A program made the translations under genes and the position numbers. Below are positions 1 through 9,009 of a stretch of DNA of 64,000 nt, in pieces. Location of the stretch: the NCBI RefSeq assembly GCF_000614125.1, contig NZ_BAKJ01000017.1:1-64000 (forward strand), given 5' to 3'. Within the stretch, counting starts at the first letter, position 1. Every line of letters starts with the position of its first letter. Under the pieces are notes generated by a model. It ran no database searches. It was given only the letters and a program-made list of their open reading frames with translations, and had not been told where the DNA came from. The DNA is from Bacteroides rodentium JCM 16496. Its GTDB lineage: Bacteria; Bacteroidota; Bacteroidia; Bacteroidales; Bacteroidaceae.

Positions 1-124
1 ACTCTTCATATCCCCCCTCTTTTGCCGAAAACTAAAACTTTCCTCCCCAAACACTACCCTTCGTATCACTATATTTTATACCTTTGTTCACTAAGAATTA
101 ATCGTCCCATACCCATTTCTGTTT

Positions 125-193
125 CGTCCGACAGCTGTCGGACGATAATTAAACAACTGTTGGACGATAATGCAACAGTTGTCGGACGATTAG
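125..193. repeat. 22-bp-pitch direct repeat array upstream of the HU-like gene
   Basis: A perfect 20-bp palindrome (CGTCCGACAGCTGTCGGACG, 125-144) opens the array. The core TGTYGGACGAT then recurs at 136, 158 and 180, a spacing of exactly 22 bp, about two helical turns. The array ends about 100 bp before the chosen start of the next gene. It looks like a multi-site operator, but no binding protein can be named from sequence. Confidence 0.8.
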
Positions 194-288
194 TTTTTAG
201 GAAGAAGAAAATTAATCCGCTTAGCGACAAAAATAATTCCCCGAAGCGACGAGAACTGTTTATCGCTATAAACAAAAATAAATATCTT

Positions 289-927
289 ATGAGCGCGTAT
301 TACGACCTTTACGAAACGCCTTCGCCCGACGGGAAAGAAGACAAGAAATCACTCCACGCACGTATCTGCCCGAAAAGGAATTATACCCAAAAGGAATTTG
401 TGGAACATATCGCAACTTTCCAGCATCTGCCAAAAAATGTGATAGGGGCAGCATTGGATGCCTGCATCGACGAGCTGTGCGACCTCCTTGCCAACGGAAA
501 CATCGTGGAGCTGGGAGAACTCGGATTCTTCAGCACTTCACTGAAATGCCTGCGCGAGACCGACGATGAGAAAAAGAAAATCCGTTCCGAATCCGTCCAA
601 TTCCAAAACGTGCACCTGCGCATCAGCAGCACGTTCCGCAACAACATCAAGAAGAAAATGACGTTGGAACGTGTACACTCCACTACCAAGAAATCGAAAA
701 AAGCAGTAGAGACCACAGAAGAAACAAGAAAAGCCGAACTGGAACTGTTCCTCAAACAGAATGTATGCATCAACAAGAACGAATACATCCAGCTAAGCGG
801 ACTGACCAGACATGCCGCCATAGACGAACTGAACAACTTCATCCGGCAAGGGTTCCTGCGCCGCCGCGGGATGGGAAGGTCAACGGTCTATGTGCGGCAA
901 GAAAAAGACACAGCAAACGAAATTTAG
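289..927 (+). CDS. HU-family (HU-HIG type) DNA-binding protein with C-terminal winged-helix-like tail
   Basis: A 212-residue protein. Residues 1 to about 125 resemble the HU/IHF-like proteins common in Bacteroides: KRNYTQKEF, then a helical pair and GNIVELGELGFF, which matches the HU 'V.L.GFG.F' region. A Lys-rich linker near 140-155 is followed by about 55 residues (INKNEYIQLSGLTRHAAIDE to GRSTVYV) that look like a winged helix. An open reading frame extends further upstream, but it would run through the 22-bp repeat array and loses HU similarity, so I start at the ATG at 289. Function is inferred as nucleoid-associated or regulatory DNA binding. It is monocistronic and precedes nudC by 116 bp. 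Confidence 0.8.
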   Translation: MSAYYDLYETPSPDGKEDKKSLHARICPKRNYTQKEFVEHIATFQHLPKNVIGAALDACIDELCDLLANGNIVELGELGFFSTSLKCLRETDDEKKKIRSESVQFQNVHLRISSTFRNNIKKKMTLERVHSTTKKSKKAVETTEETRKAELELFLKQNVCINKNEYIQLSGLTRHAAIDELNNFIRQGFLRRRGMGRSTVYVRQEKDTANEI

Positions 928-1043
928 AGAACACACACAGAGGCACAAAGACACAAAGATTCATGCATTTTCTCTTTGAAAAGAAAGAAAGCAGCCACAG
1001 AGTTTTCGGACAGGCTCCCCCTCAAATAATAAAATAACAAACA

Positions 1044-1850
1044 ATGGAAAAATCAACAGAACCCCAACCCTGCACGCAGTGGTTCGTCTTCTTCAAAGAC
1101 CAACTGCTGCTGAAAAAAGGATATACAGACAAAGGAGAAATAAAATACAGCGTACCCGTCAGTATAGAGCCTCCTCTGACACCGGAAGCCGGAAGTAATA
1201 TACACGAAGTGTTCCCACCCAACGGCAAGCAAGTACATGCATTTGCCTTGGAACAGCCCGTGGCCGAAACCGACGAATGGGTCATGATAGGCCTGCGTGC
1301 ATCGTACGACTACATCTCGCCGGACGAGTACCGCTCTGCAGGAAAGGCCTTCCAGATACTCTATTGGGACGAGCACAGCCGCTTCTGCCCCGTATGTGGC
1401 AGCGCCATGGAGCGCCAGACCCCCATCATGAAGAAATGCCCCAACTGCGGCAATGAGATGTACCCTCCCGTTTCCACCGCCATCATCGTACTGATACGCA
1501 AAGGAGACGAAATCCTGCTGGTGCATGCCCGGAACTTCCGCGGAACCTTCTACGGACTGGTAGCAGGCTTCCTCGAAGCCGGCGAGACACTGGAAGAATG
1601 TGTGGAACGGGAAGTTTTTGAGGAAACGGGGCTGAAGGTAAAGAACATCACCTACTTCAGTAACCAGCCCTGGCCCTACCCCAGCGGATTGATGGTGGGC
1701 TTCATTGCCGACTACGAAAGCGGGGAGATAAAACTGCAGGAAGATGAGCTGACCGCTGCCGCCTTCTATTCCAAAGACAACCTGCCCGAAATACCACGAA
1801 AGCTGAGTATCGCAAGAAGGCTGATAGACTGGTGGATGGAGAACAATTAA
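1044..1850 (+). CDS. nudC: NAD(+)/NADH pyrophosphatase (NudC)
   Basis: A 268-residue Nudix hydrolase close to the usual NudC length. A four-cysteine zinc site (Cys115, Cys118, Cys132, Cys135) precedes the Nudix box at about 175-197 (GFLEAGETLEE...REVFEETG). The diagnostic NudC block SNQPWPYP lies directly after it (206-213). Members of this family split NAD(H) into NMN(H) and AMP and remove NAD caps from RNA in the cytoplasm. The gene stands alone, convergent with the phosphohexomutase gene. The start ATG is preceded by an AT-rich leader with no clear Shine-Dalgarno site, as is usual in Bacteroides. Confidence 0.95.
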   Translation: MEKSTEPQPCTQWFVFFKDQLLLKKGYTDKGEIKYSVPVSIEPPLTPEAGSNIHEVFPPNGKQVHAFALEQPVAETDEWVMIGLRASYDYISPDEYRSAGKAFQILYWDEHSRFCPVCGSAMERQTPIMKKCPNCGNEMYPPVSTAIIVLIRKGDEILLVHARNFRGTFYGLVAGFLEAGETLEECVEREVFEETGLKVKNITYFSNQPWPYPSGLMVGFIADYESGEIKLQEDELTAAAFYSKDNLPEIPRKLSIARRLIDWWMENN

Positions 1851-1898
1851 AAATTAAAGAATTAAAAATTAAAAAGAAGGGGGAAGATATTTAAAAAA

Positions 1899-1991
1899 GC
1901 AGATTGCGGAAAACACACACTCACAAACGAACAACTACGAATGAAACGACTCTCATTCACATCAACCAATCGGTGTGTAACCGCAATCTGC
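1899..1991. repeat. Long-range inverted repeat (about 93 bp) between nudC and the phosphohexomutase gene
   Basis: GCAGATTGCGG (1899-1909) is the exact reverse complement of CCGCAATCTGC (1981-1991). Inside it ACACAC (1913-1918) faces GTGTGT (1973-1978), and GAATGA faces TCATTC near the centre. The whole can fold into one elongated hairpin. It lies between convergent genes, so it may be a 3' structure, a small RNA or the remnant of a miniature mobile element. Confidence 0.6.
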
Positions 1992-2081
1992 ATATACTAA
2001 ACTTCCCTGCAAACGTTTTGTTCATCAACCGTCGGGTTTAAGTCTTTATTTAAGTTTTCTTTCAACACAGAAGCAAAAGGA

Positions 2082-2110
2082 AGAGGCGCAGCCTCACGGG
2101 TTACGCCTCT
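2082..2110. terminator. Hairpin downstream of the phosphohexomutase gene
   Basis: AGAGGCG (2082-2088) pairs with CGCCTCT (2104-2110), 35 bp beyond the stop codon of the minus-strand phosphohexomutase gene. There is no long T-run, so the termination role is tentative. Confidence 0.4.
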
Positions 2111-2144
2111 CTGAATACTATATACACATTTTTCCTCTTTCCTA

Positions 2145-3887
2145 TCAAATGCCGAGTGACTTGCGCACTGCCTCCACTTTCTTCCCAGCTTCGGTATCGG
2201 CGCTGGCATAGCATTTCGGACAACCCATCTCGCCCTTCACCTCGATATAGAACTTAATCTTCGGTTCCGTACCGGAAGGACGGACAGAAATCTTCGTGCC
2301 GTCTACAGTGAAATATTGAAGCACATTGGAAGTCTCGGGCATATCCAGCTTGCTTACGTTGCCCTGGGCATCAGTCAGTTCCAGCGTCTTGTAATCCTTA
2401 ATCAGGCTGACAGCCGAACCGCCGATTTCCTTCGGAGGATTGGCACGGAAGTTATCCATCATCGCCTTGATTTCTTCGGCACCGCTCTTACCCGGTTTCA
2501 CCACATTCACGGTGGTTTCCTTCGAGAATCCATATTCTACATAGATTTCCATCAATACGTCATAGAGCGTCTTGCCCTGGTCTTTGGCCCAAGCACAGAT
2601 TTCGGCCAGCAAGGAGCAGGCAGAAACCGCATCTTTATCACGGACAAAGTCTTCGGCCAGGAAGCCATAGCTTTCTTCACCACCACCGATATACTGCTGC
2701 TTGCCTTCGCTCAGACGGATTTCACGGGCAATCCACTTGAAGCCGGTGTAACAGTCGCGCATTTCAATCTTGTTCTTGTCTGCCACAGCCTTGATGAGTT
2801 CAGTGGTCACGATGGTCTTCACGATGAAGTCGTTCGGCTGCATCTTACCCATTGCAATACGGTTCTTGATGATGTAGTACAAGAAGATGAGACACGTCTG
2901 GTTACCGTTGATAAGCACCCACTCGCCCTTATCGTCCTTGCAGGCCATGCCAACACGGTCGGCATCCGGGTCACTTGCCATCACGATGTCGGCGTCAATC
3001 TTCTTGGCCAGCGCAATGGCCATGGAAAGGGCTTCGGCATTTTCGGGGTTCGGAGAAACCACTGTCGAGAAATTGCCGTCCTTCACCATCTGTTCGGGCA
3101 CGCAGTTGATATTCTCAAATCCCCACTCCTTCAATGAGTCCGGAATGAGCACGCGGCCTGCGCCATGAAGCGGAGTATACACAATGCTGAGGTCTTTCTG
3201 GCGACGGATGACTTCGGGGTCGATGGAGATGGAGTGAACCATGTCCAGATAAACCTTATCCACTTCCTTGCCGATAATCTGAATCAAGTCCTTGTTACCG
3301 TTGAACTTGATGTCGTCCACAGTCACCTTGTTCACCTCGTCGATGATGGCTGTATCGTGCGGAGCGAGCACCTGCGCACCGTCATCCCAATAAGCCTTGT
3401 AGCCATTATATTCTCTGGGATTATGGCTGGCAGTGATGTTGATACCGCTCTGGCAGCCGAAGTGGCGGATGGCGAATGAAACTTCGGGCGTAGGACGAAG
3501 GTCATCAAAAAGATATACCTTGATGCCGTTTGCAGAGAAGATGTCGGCGGAAATCTTGGCGAACTTGTCGCTATTGTTGCGGCAGTCGTGACCCACAACA
3601 ACGGAGATATCCTTCTTTCCGGCAAAGCATTTGTTCAGATAGTTGGACAAGCCTTGTGTGGCGGCACCTACGGTATAGATGTTCATGCGGTTTGTACCGG
3701 CACCCATGATGCCGCGCAGACCACCCGTTCCAAACTCCAGGTCTTTGTAAAAACTGTCTATCAATTCGGTTTTATCTGGATTTTCCAACATGCGTTTCAC
3801 TTCTGCCTGAGTTTCGGCATCATATGCCGGGGTAAGCCATTTTTCGGCTTTCTCAGTCACCTGCTTAATCAGTTCCTGATTTTCCAT
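2145..3887 (-). CDS. Phosphoglucomutase/phosphomannomutase (alpha-D-phosphohexomutase)
   Basis: A 580-residue alpha-D-phosphohexomutase. The four family signatures are in order: the phosphoserine loop TASHNPREYNG (Ser154), the metal loop DPDADR (306-311), the sugar-binding loop GGEESYG (402-408) and the phosphate-binding loop RPSGTEPK (about 525-533). It interconverts hexose 1- and 6-phosphates and feeds glycogen and surface polysaccharide synthesis. Which hexose it prefers cannot be told from sequence. A CAAATGTA element (the TAnnTTTG type promoter on the minus strand) lies at 3935-3942, about 50 bp before the start. It is probably monocistronic. Confidence 0.93.
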   Translation of the reverse strand: MENQELIKQVTEKAEKWLTPAYDAETQAEVKRMLENPDKTELIDSFYKDLEFGTGGLRGIMGAGTNRMNIYTVGAATQGLSNYLNKCFAGKKDISVVVGHDCRNNSDKFAKISADIFSANGIKVYLFDDLRPTPEVSFAIRHFGCQSGINITASHNPREYNGYKAYWDDGAQVLAPHDTAIIDEVNKVTVDDIKFNGNKDLIQIIGKEVDKVYLDMVHSISIDPEVIRRQKDLSIVYTPLHGAGRVLIPDSLKEWGFENINCVPEQMVKDGNFSTVVSPNPENAEALSMAIALAKKIDADIVMASDPDADRVGMACKDDKGEWVLINGNQTCLIFLYYIIKNRIAMGKMQPNDFIVKTIVTTELIKAVADKNKIEMRDCYTGFKWIAREIRLSEGKQQYIGGGEESYGFLAEDFVRDKDAVSACSLLAEICAWAKDQGKTLYDVLMEIYVEYGFSKETTVNVVKPGKSGAEEIKAMMDNFRANPPKEIGGSAVSLIKDYKTLELTDAQGNVSKLDMPETSNVLQYFTVDGTKISVRPSGTEPKIKFYIEVKGEMGCPKCYASADTEAGKKVEAVRKSLGI

Positions 3888-3968
3888 AAGACTGTTATTG
3901 TTTTAAGGGTTAATATAAACTTTTTTGTAAGACACAAATGTAGGAGAATAAGTTCAAATATCCTAATT

Positions 3969-5612
3969 TTATTCAGGCATTTTATATCTGTCTCCTGTCT
4001 GCTTAACATACTCTTCGAGGAACTCCTTCGGGTATCCCGGGCGGATTACGCCTGCCGGCTGGCCGATGGAATTACGTTCGAATTGACCGTTTTTCATACG
4101 TTTGACAACGCCGTCATTGTACTTTACGACAAGAAACTCGCCAAGACGTTTCCAGGTATCGAAAGTGCTTTGGGCGGTCATGTTCGTATAATTGGTAAGG
4201 AATGCCTTTGCTTTGGCAGGGTCTTTTTCCAGCAGTTTGGCAGCAGCAGCCTCAACGCCTTCCTGCGCTTCGTTGAAGGTTGTCTCCAACTCTGTCTGAG
4301 TGGCACGCACGTCGCCCATCATCAAATCATAACGGGGATAAACCATATTGGCCACCCAGTTGAAAATCCAGAAAGCGGAGTTCCAGGAGAAAGTGATGTA
4401 ATCGGCGCCGTCCACACGGGTGTAGCATACGGGAACCTTGTCCGTACAGCAGTATACGGGTGTAAATACCGTCATGTTGGCATCATCCGTGCCGAACCAC
4501 AATACTCCACCGATAGGGTCGGGCAACTCGGAGCGCATCTGTGCCACGAATACGAAACCGCTCTGCTGGGTGGAGATGGGACGCTCATTGAAGTATTCCT
4601 GGTCACCCACCTTGAAAGAGAGTGGAGAAAGGCGGTACGGGGTATGATACGGGCCTGCACCGAAATCTTTGCTGATGTCGAGAGGGGTACCTTCATAATG
4701 GTCGCGCATGGCGTTCTTCACATCCTGCACGGAAACTTTGCGGTTGGGCTTCACAAACAGAGGCATCGGAGTATTCGTCTCACCTAATATATAAGGTAGG
4801 AACTCGTTGCCGCGGTCGGTAAACATATTGAAATAACTCCATACGCGGGCCTCGCAATAGCGGCGGGCACCGAAATCGAGCGGAGCGTAAGCATCGGCAA
4901 AGCTGAAATCCTTGTTCACACCGTCAAAATACCCCTTCTCACGTGCAAAGGAGATGACGTCGGCAGAGTACATACAGTTTTCCTTGTCGTTCATGTTGAA
5001 CTGATGAATACGGCTCTGGTTGGCATGAGCGGAGATACAGTCATCAGGTACGCGGACAGCTACCCATACGGCACCGCGCACACCGGGTCCCTTGCCAATC
5101 ATCTCCATAATCCATATCTCGTTGGGGTCGGCAACGGTAAAGGACTCGCCACTGCTGTAATAGCCGTATTCCTGCACCAGTTCCGTCATCACCTTGATGG
5201 CCTCGCGGGCGGTGCGTGAGCGTTGCAGACCGAGGTAAATCAAACTGCCGTAGTCGATGATGCCGGTGGTATCCACCAGCTCGGGACGTCCGCCGAATGT
5301 CGTCTCACCGATAGTGAGCTGGAACTCATTCATATTGCCGATGACGTTGTACGTCTGGCGGGCCTGCTCTATCTGCCCAAGGTATTTGCCGGTGTCCCAC
5401 TCGTGTATGTCAATCAGCGTGCCTTTCTTGTGCATGCCGGCAGGATAATGGTATAACTCGCCGAACAAGCCATAGGAATCGGCAGAATAAGAAACGATGG
5501 TAGAACCGTCCGCGGAGGCGTTCTTACCTACGATAAGATTGGTGCAGGCCAGCGCATTCGCCACGGCTGCCACAATAAACAAGACGGAAAGAGTCAGTCT
5601 TTTACTTTTCAT
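3969..5612 (-). CDS. C69-family dipeptidase (PepD-like), exported
   Basis: A 547-residue protein with an N-terminal signal sequence (about 1-22) that is cleaved before the sequence CTNLIVGK. In peptidase family C69 this cysteine becomes the N-terminal nucleophile of an Ntn-hydrolase fold. Further family-typical blocks include GSTIVSYSADSYG and EYGYYSSGESFTVADPNE. Members hydrolyse dipeptides. A periplasmic or outer-membrane-associated role in peptide use is inferred from the signal sequence. It follows the M23 peptidase gene in the same direction after a 187-bp spacer with two G/C-rich hairpins, so it probably has its own promoter. Confidence 0.88.
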   Translation of the reverse strand: MKSKRLTLSVLFIVAAVANALACTNLIVGKNASADGSTIVSYSADSYGLFGELYHYPAGMHKKGTLIDIHEWDTGKYLGQIEQARQTYNVIGNMNEFQLTIGETTFGGRPELVDTTGIIDYGSLIYLGLQRSRTAREAIKVMTELVQEYGYYSSGESFTVADPNEIWIMEMIGKGPGVRGAVWVAVRVPDDCISAHANQSRIHQFNMNDKENCMYSADVISFAREKGYFDGVNKDFSFADAYAPLDFGARRYCEARVWSYFNMFTDRGNEFLPYILGETNTPMPLFVKPNRKVSVQDVKNAMRDHYEGTPLDISKDFGAGPYHTPYRLSPLSFKVGDQEYFNERPISTQQSGFVFVAQMRSELPDPIGGVLWFGTDDANMTVFTPVYCCTDKVPVCYTRVDGADYITFSWNSAFWIFNWVANMVYPRYDLMMGDVRATQTELETTFNEAQEGVEAAAAKLLEKDPAKAKAFLTNYTNMTAQSTFDTWKRLGEFLVVKYNDGVVKRMKNGQFERNSIGQPAGVIRPGYPKEFLEEYVKQTGDRYKMPE

Positions 5613-5641
5613 ACTTCTGATAAATTAAGGCTCACCCCCGC

Positions 5642-5662
5642 CCCCTCTCCGAAAGAGAGGGG
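5642..5662. terminator. G/C-rich hairpin between the M23 and C69 peptidase genes
   Basis: CCCCTCTC pairs with GAGAGGGG around a CGAAA loop. It lies in the spacer downstream of the minus-strand M23 gene. It could terminate M23 transcription or be part of the C69 leader. A second, nested inverted repeat follows at 5728-5780. Confidence 0.45.
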
Positions 5663-5727
5663 AGAAGGGAATGATGGCTTGTTACACATATTTTTATTAC
5701 ACTATATACAGCAAAAGCAACTTCAAA

Positions 5728-5780
5728 CCTCCCCCCCCTACCGGATTGCTCTCCCCCGACAACGGGAGAACCGGAGGGGG
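5728..5780. repeat. Nested G/C-rich inverted repeat
   Basis: A pyrimidine-rich arm ending in ACCGG (5728-5743) faces CCGGAGGGGG (5771-5780). Within it CTCCC faces GGGAG. The element begins 20 bp beyond the M23 stop codon and is a plausible terminator. Confidence 0.4.
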
Positions 5781-5799
5781 TAAAGCCTGGGGAGAGTCT

Positions 5800-7466
5800 T
5801 TACCATACAAAGTCAAACTGTTCGGTGGTACGGTTGCCACAGCCATCCGTCACCGTCATCTCCACCACGTGCTTGCCGCCTTTCTCCACATGTTTCGGGT
5901 CGAGCTCGCACACCAGGTTGCCACTGATGGAATTGGGCTTGCCGAACAAGGCATACTTCCCGTCAATCGTACCCCGATAGGTATTGATGCCGGTTTCCTT
6001 GTCCTTGGCCTTGAAGATGATTTTTCCCGTACGTCCCCATTGGGCTTGGTTCACGGGAGTTATCACCGGCGGAACCGTATCCACCGCCACGGTATAAGTC
6101 CCCAAATCCCGTATACGCACTTTCATGACACCATCCTCATACTTACCGCCGATGCGGTATTTTCTACCGCGCTCCGTTACGCCCGCCACATAATATTTGG
6201 TCATATCCTCTACCGGACGCCGGCGCAAGCCGATACGCAAATCGCAGGCATCGTGCATAGGAATACGGGTATCGTTCAGTTGATAGGTGAAAGCGATGTC
6301 GCCACTATCAGCCCGCACGGAGTAGTTCAGCAAGACGTCATCGTAGAGCATTCCTTTCGGGATAACCAACTCCAGCCCCGGCTCCTGCAGATAGTTCACC
6401 TTGTCCCATTTGAGGGCATATTTCTCACGATGTTCCACCGGAGCAATGGTCGTCTTCTGCCCCTGGACTGTAAAGCGGACCTTGGAGGTATTTCCCAGCG
6501 CATCGCTCAGCGTATAGACAAACCGGTAAGGGCGTTCTTCGTTGATTTCCACCAGCCGCGATTGCCGTTGGATGCCTGCAGCATGCGAAGGCGGTTGCCC
6601 GGCTCTATAAAAGACTTCATGTACTGACCGTGTGTCCACGAATTGATATAGCGGTTCTCCTCATAGGCAAAGCGGTCTACCGTACTGCGGAAGACTTCCT
6701 CACCGTCCACTTCGAGAATCACCGTCTTCACGCCATATTTATTCTGCACTCCGTCCATATAATCGTAGGCACGGATGCCTGCACCAATCAGTCCCCAGGC
6801 GGTAATGGGTTTCGCAGGATGTGCCGGAAAAGCCCGTCGCGCCTGCTTGCCTTCCACCACTCCTTTTCCCGGCTGGGGAAACAGCATGATACCTTCGGCA
6901 CGCGGGGCAGTCTTGTCCTTCACCTTGTCCATGAAAAAAGGCAGCGGGTCTATATATTCGTCCGTAGCCGTCTCTATCATATCCAGATGCAGGTGCGGAC
7001 CGAAAGAGTATCCGGTGTTTCCGCTCAAAGCTATTATCTGACCGGCCTTCACGGGATATTCACCGGGCTCGGGAGTAATTTCCACCTCCCAACTCTCTTT
7101 CTCGTACTGCAAGTCTTCAACCCGGCGGGCCACATCGCCCACAAAAGCACTCAAATGGCGGTTTATCGTCGAATAGCCGTTGTCATAAGCCACATCGAGC
7201 ACATAGCCCGAACCGTGGGTAACGCGGATACGCGAAATATGTCCGTCGGCCAGGGCGCGTACCGGCTTGCCGATGGTGCCGCCGGTCTTGAAGTCCAGCC
7301 CGCCATGAAAATGGTTGGCACGTATCTCGCCGAAGTTACCGGAGAAGGTGATGGGGAAATCAAAAGGCGGGATGAAGGAGGTCTTGCCTGTATCGGTTTC
7401 CTGGGCATAGCCGCCCTGCATACCACCGACAAAAAGCAAGAGAAAGAAAAACAGAGAATATTTCAT
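5800..7466 (-). CDS. M23-family metallopeptidase, exported (single apparent frameshift)
   Basis: Read as one gene of about 555 residues. A signal peptide (1-21) precedes a LytM/M23 domain with the zinc ligands in NHFHGGLDF and HLHLD (about residues 50-155), followed by a long beta-rich region up to VTDGCGNRTTEQFDFVW. M23 enzymes cut peptidoglycan stem peptides or other glycine-rich peptides in the periplasm. The frame changes once near 6555, where ...NGNRG continues as LVEINEERPYRF. Restoring one base to a GG pair joins the two halves perfectly, so I regard this as sequencing loss and not a true pseudogene. A CAAATATA promoter element lies at 7498-7505. Confidence 0.85.
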
Positions 7467-7497
7467 ATCTTATACAGTCAATATTATTTAATCCATG

Positions 7498-7505
7498 CAA
7501 ATATA
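7498..7505 (-). promoter_or_regulatory. Bacteroides-type -7 element for the M23 peptidase gene
   Basis: CAAATATA on the plus strand is TATATTTG on the minus strand, matching the TAnnTTTG -7 consensus, about 32 bp before the M23 start codon. No convincing -33 TTTG is seen. Confidence 0.45.
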
Positions 7506-7609
7506 GGAAGATTACACGGATTATCACTGATTTTTCCCGGAGAACTCCATGAAACTCTGTGAACTCTGTAGTGAGAAAAAGGATTTTCCGACAAACAAAA
7601 CATTTCCAT

Positions 7610-7714
7610 TCCCTGCGCTCTACCCGCTCCCTATCTGCTCCCTATCTGCTCCCTACCAAGTCCCTCTGTATAGACAGGGAGAAAACATGAAGAAGGCAGG
7701 GAGCAATCAGGAGA
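7610..7714. repeat. 11-bp-pitch repeat array with inverted second half, upstream of ald
   Basis: TCCCT recurs at 7628, 7639, 7650 and 7661, spaced exactly 11 bp; the units CTCCCTATCTG are nearly identical. The second half carries the complement AGGGA at 7676 and 7698 (22 bp apart) and AGGAG at 7709. TGCTCCCT (7647-7654) and AGGGAGCA (7698-7705) are perfect inverted partners. The array lies 130-230 bp before the alanine dehydrogenase start in a 376-bp gap that holds no gene. Confidence 0.7.
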
Positions 7715-7842
7715 AAACAAAAAAATAGCACAATGGACATGCATAAAAATTCTGTTGAAGAACATAGCTGCACCAATAACACCCAAGCCGGGAAATCGCT
7801 ATATTGCGCCATGTTTAACCCCCCAATTAAAACTTTAAGGTT

Positions 7843-8949
7843 ATGATTATCGGAGTACCTAAAGAAATCAAGAACAACGAGAACCGCGTGGGCATGACCC
7901 CTGCCGGAGTAGCCGAGTTGGTGAAAAAAGGTCATACGGTGTATGTGCAGGCCACGGCAGGCGCAAACAGCGGCTTCTCCGACGATGACTACATCGCCGT
8001 AGGTGCAAAGACTTTACCGACCATTGAAGAGACGTATGCCGCAGCCGACATGATTGTCAAGGTAAAGGAACCTATTGCACCGGAGTACAAACTGATTAAA
8101 AAGGGACAAGTGGTATTTACCTACTTCCACTTTGCAGCCGATAAATTACTGACCGAAGCCATGATTGAAAGCGGTGCCGTCTGCATCGCCTACGAAACCG
8201 TGGAAAAAGAAGACCACTCACTTCCGCTACTTACTCCCATGAGCGAGGTGGCAGGACGTATGGCTACACAAGTAGGAGCCCGCTTCCTTGAAAAGCCACA
8301 AGGCGGCAAGGGAAAACTGATGGGTGGAGTGACTGGTGTACGTCCCGCACGCGTACTTATCCTTGGAGGCGGTATCGTGGGCACCAATGCCGCACAGATA
8401 GCTGCCGGAATGGGTGCCGAAGTGCTGATTACAGACATCAACCTCCCCCGCCTGCGCTACCTGAGTGAAGTGATGCCGAAAAACGTAAAGACACTCTATT
8501 CTTCCACCCATAACATCAAGATGGAATTGCCGAACATCGACATGGTAGTAGGTTCCGTCCTCATCCCCGGTGACAAGGCCCCGCATCTCATCACCCGCGA
8601 AATGCTGAAGATGATGAAACCCGGCACCGTACTCGTGGACGTAGCCATCGACCAAGGCGGTTGTTTCGAAACCTCCCATCCCACTACGCACAGCGATCCT
8701 ACCTACATTGTGGATGGAATTGTGCACTACGCCGTTGCCAATATCCCCGGCGCCGTACCCTTCACCTCCACCATGGCACTGACAAATGCCACCCTGCCCT
8801 ACACCGTTGCCCTGGCATGCAAAGGCTGGAGACAAGCCTGCAAGGACGATCCGGCTCTGGCGCTGGGATTGAACGTAGTGGAAGGCAAGGTAACATACAA
8901 AGCTGTAGCCGATGTCTTCGGGCTGAAATATGAGGCGATTGAGCTATAA
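7843..8949 (+). CDS. ald: Alanine dehydrogenase
   Basis: A 368-residue enzyme with the complete family layout. MIIGVPKEIKNNENRVGMTP at the N-terminus is the classic signature with the substrate-binding Arg15, and GGGIVGTNAAQIAAGMGAEV (about 170-190) is the NAD-binding Rossmann loop. It catalyses reversible NAD-dependent deamination of L-alanine to pyruvate and ammonia in the cytoplasm. The start ATG is supported by the conserved N-terminus. The gene is single, with the 11-bp repeat array in its upstream region, and converges on the MFS permease gene. Confidence 0.95.
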   Translation: MIIGVPKEIKNNENRVGMTPAGVAELVKKGHTVYVQATAGANSGFSDDDYIAVGAKTLPTIEETYAAADMIVKVKEPIAPEYKLIKKGQVVFTYFHFAADKLLTEAMIESGAVCIAYETVEKEDHSLPLLTPMSEVAGRMATQVGARFLEKPQGGKGKLMGGVTGVRPARVLILGGGIVGTNAAQIAAGMGAEVLITDINLPRLRYLSEVMPKNVKTLYSSTHNIKMELPNIDMVVGSVLIPGDKAPHLITREMLKMMKPGTVLVDVAIDQGGCFETSHPTTHSDPTYIVDGIVHYAVANIPGAVPFTSTMALTNATLPYTVALACKGWRQACKDDPALALGLNVVEGKVTYKAVADVFGLKYEAIEL

Positions 8950-9009
8950 GTTATAGAGTGTGTCAAAACCCTCTTAATCCGCACCTAATATTATAACATT
9001 ATGAAAGTG

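Noticed and set aside
6507-6639. Programmed ribosomal frameshifting in the M23 gene and others
   Set aside because: No slippery heptamer is seen, the shift is a different one-base loss in each gene, and many unrelated house-keeping genes are affected.
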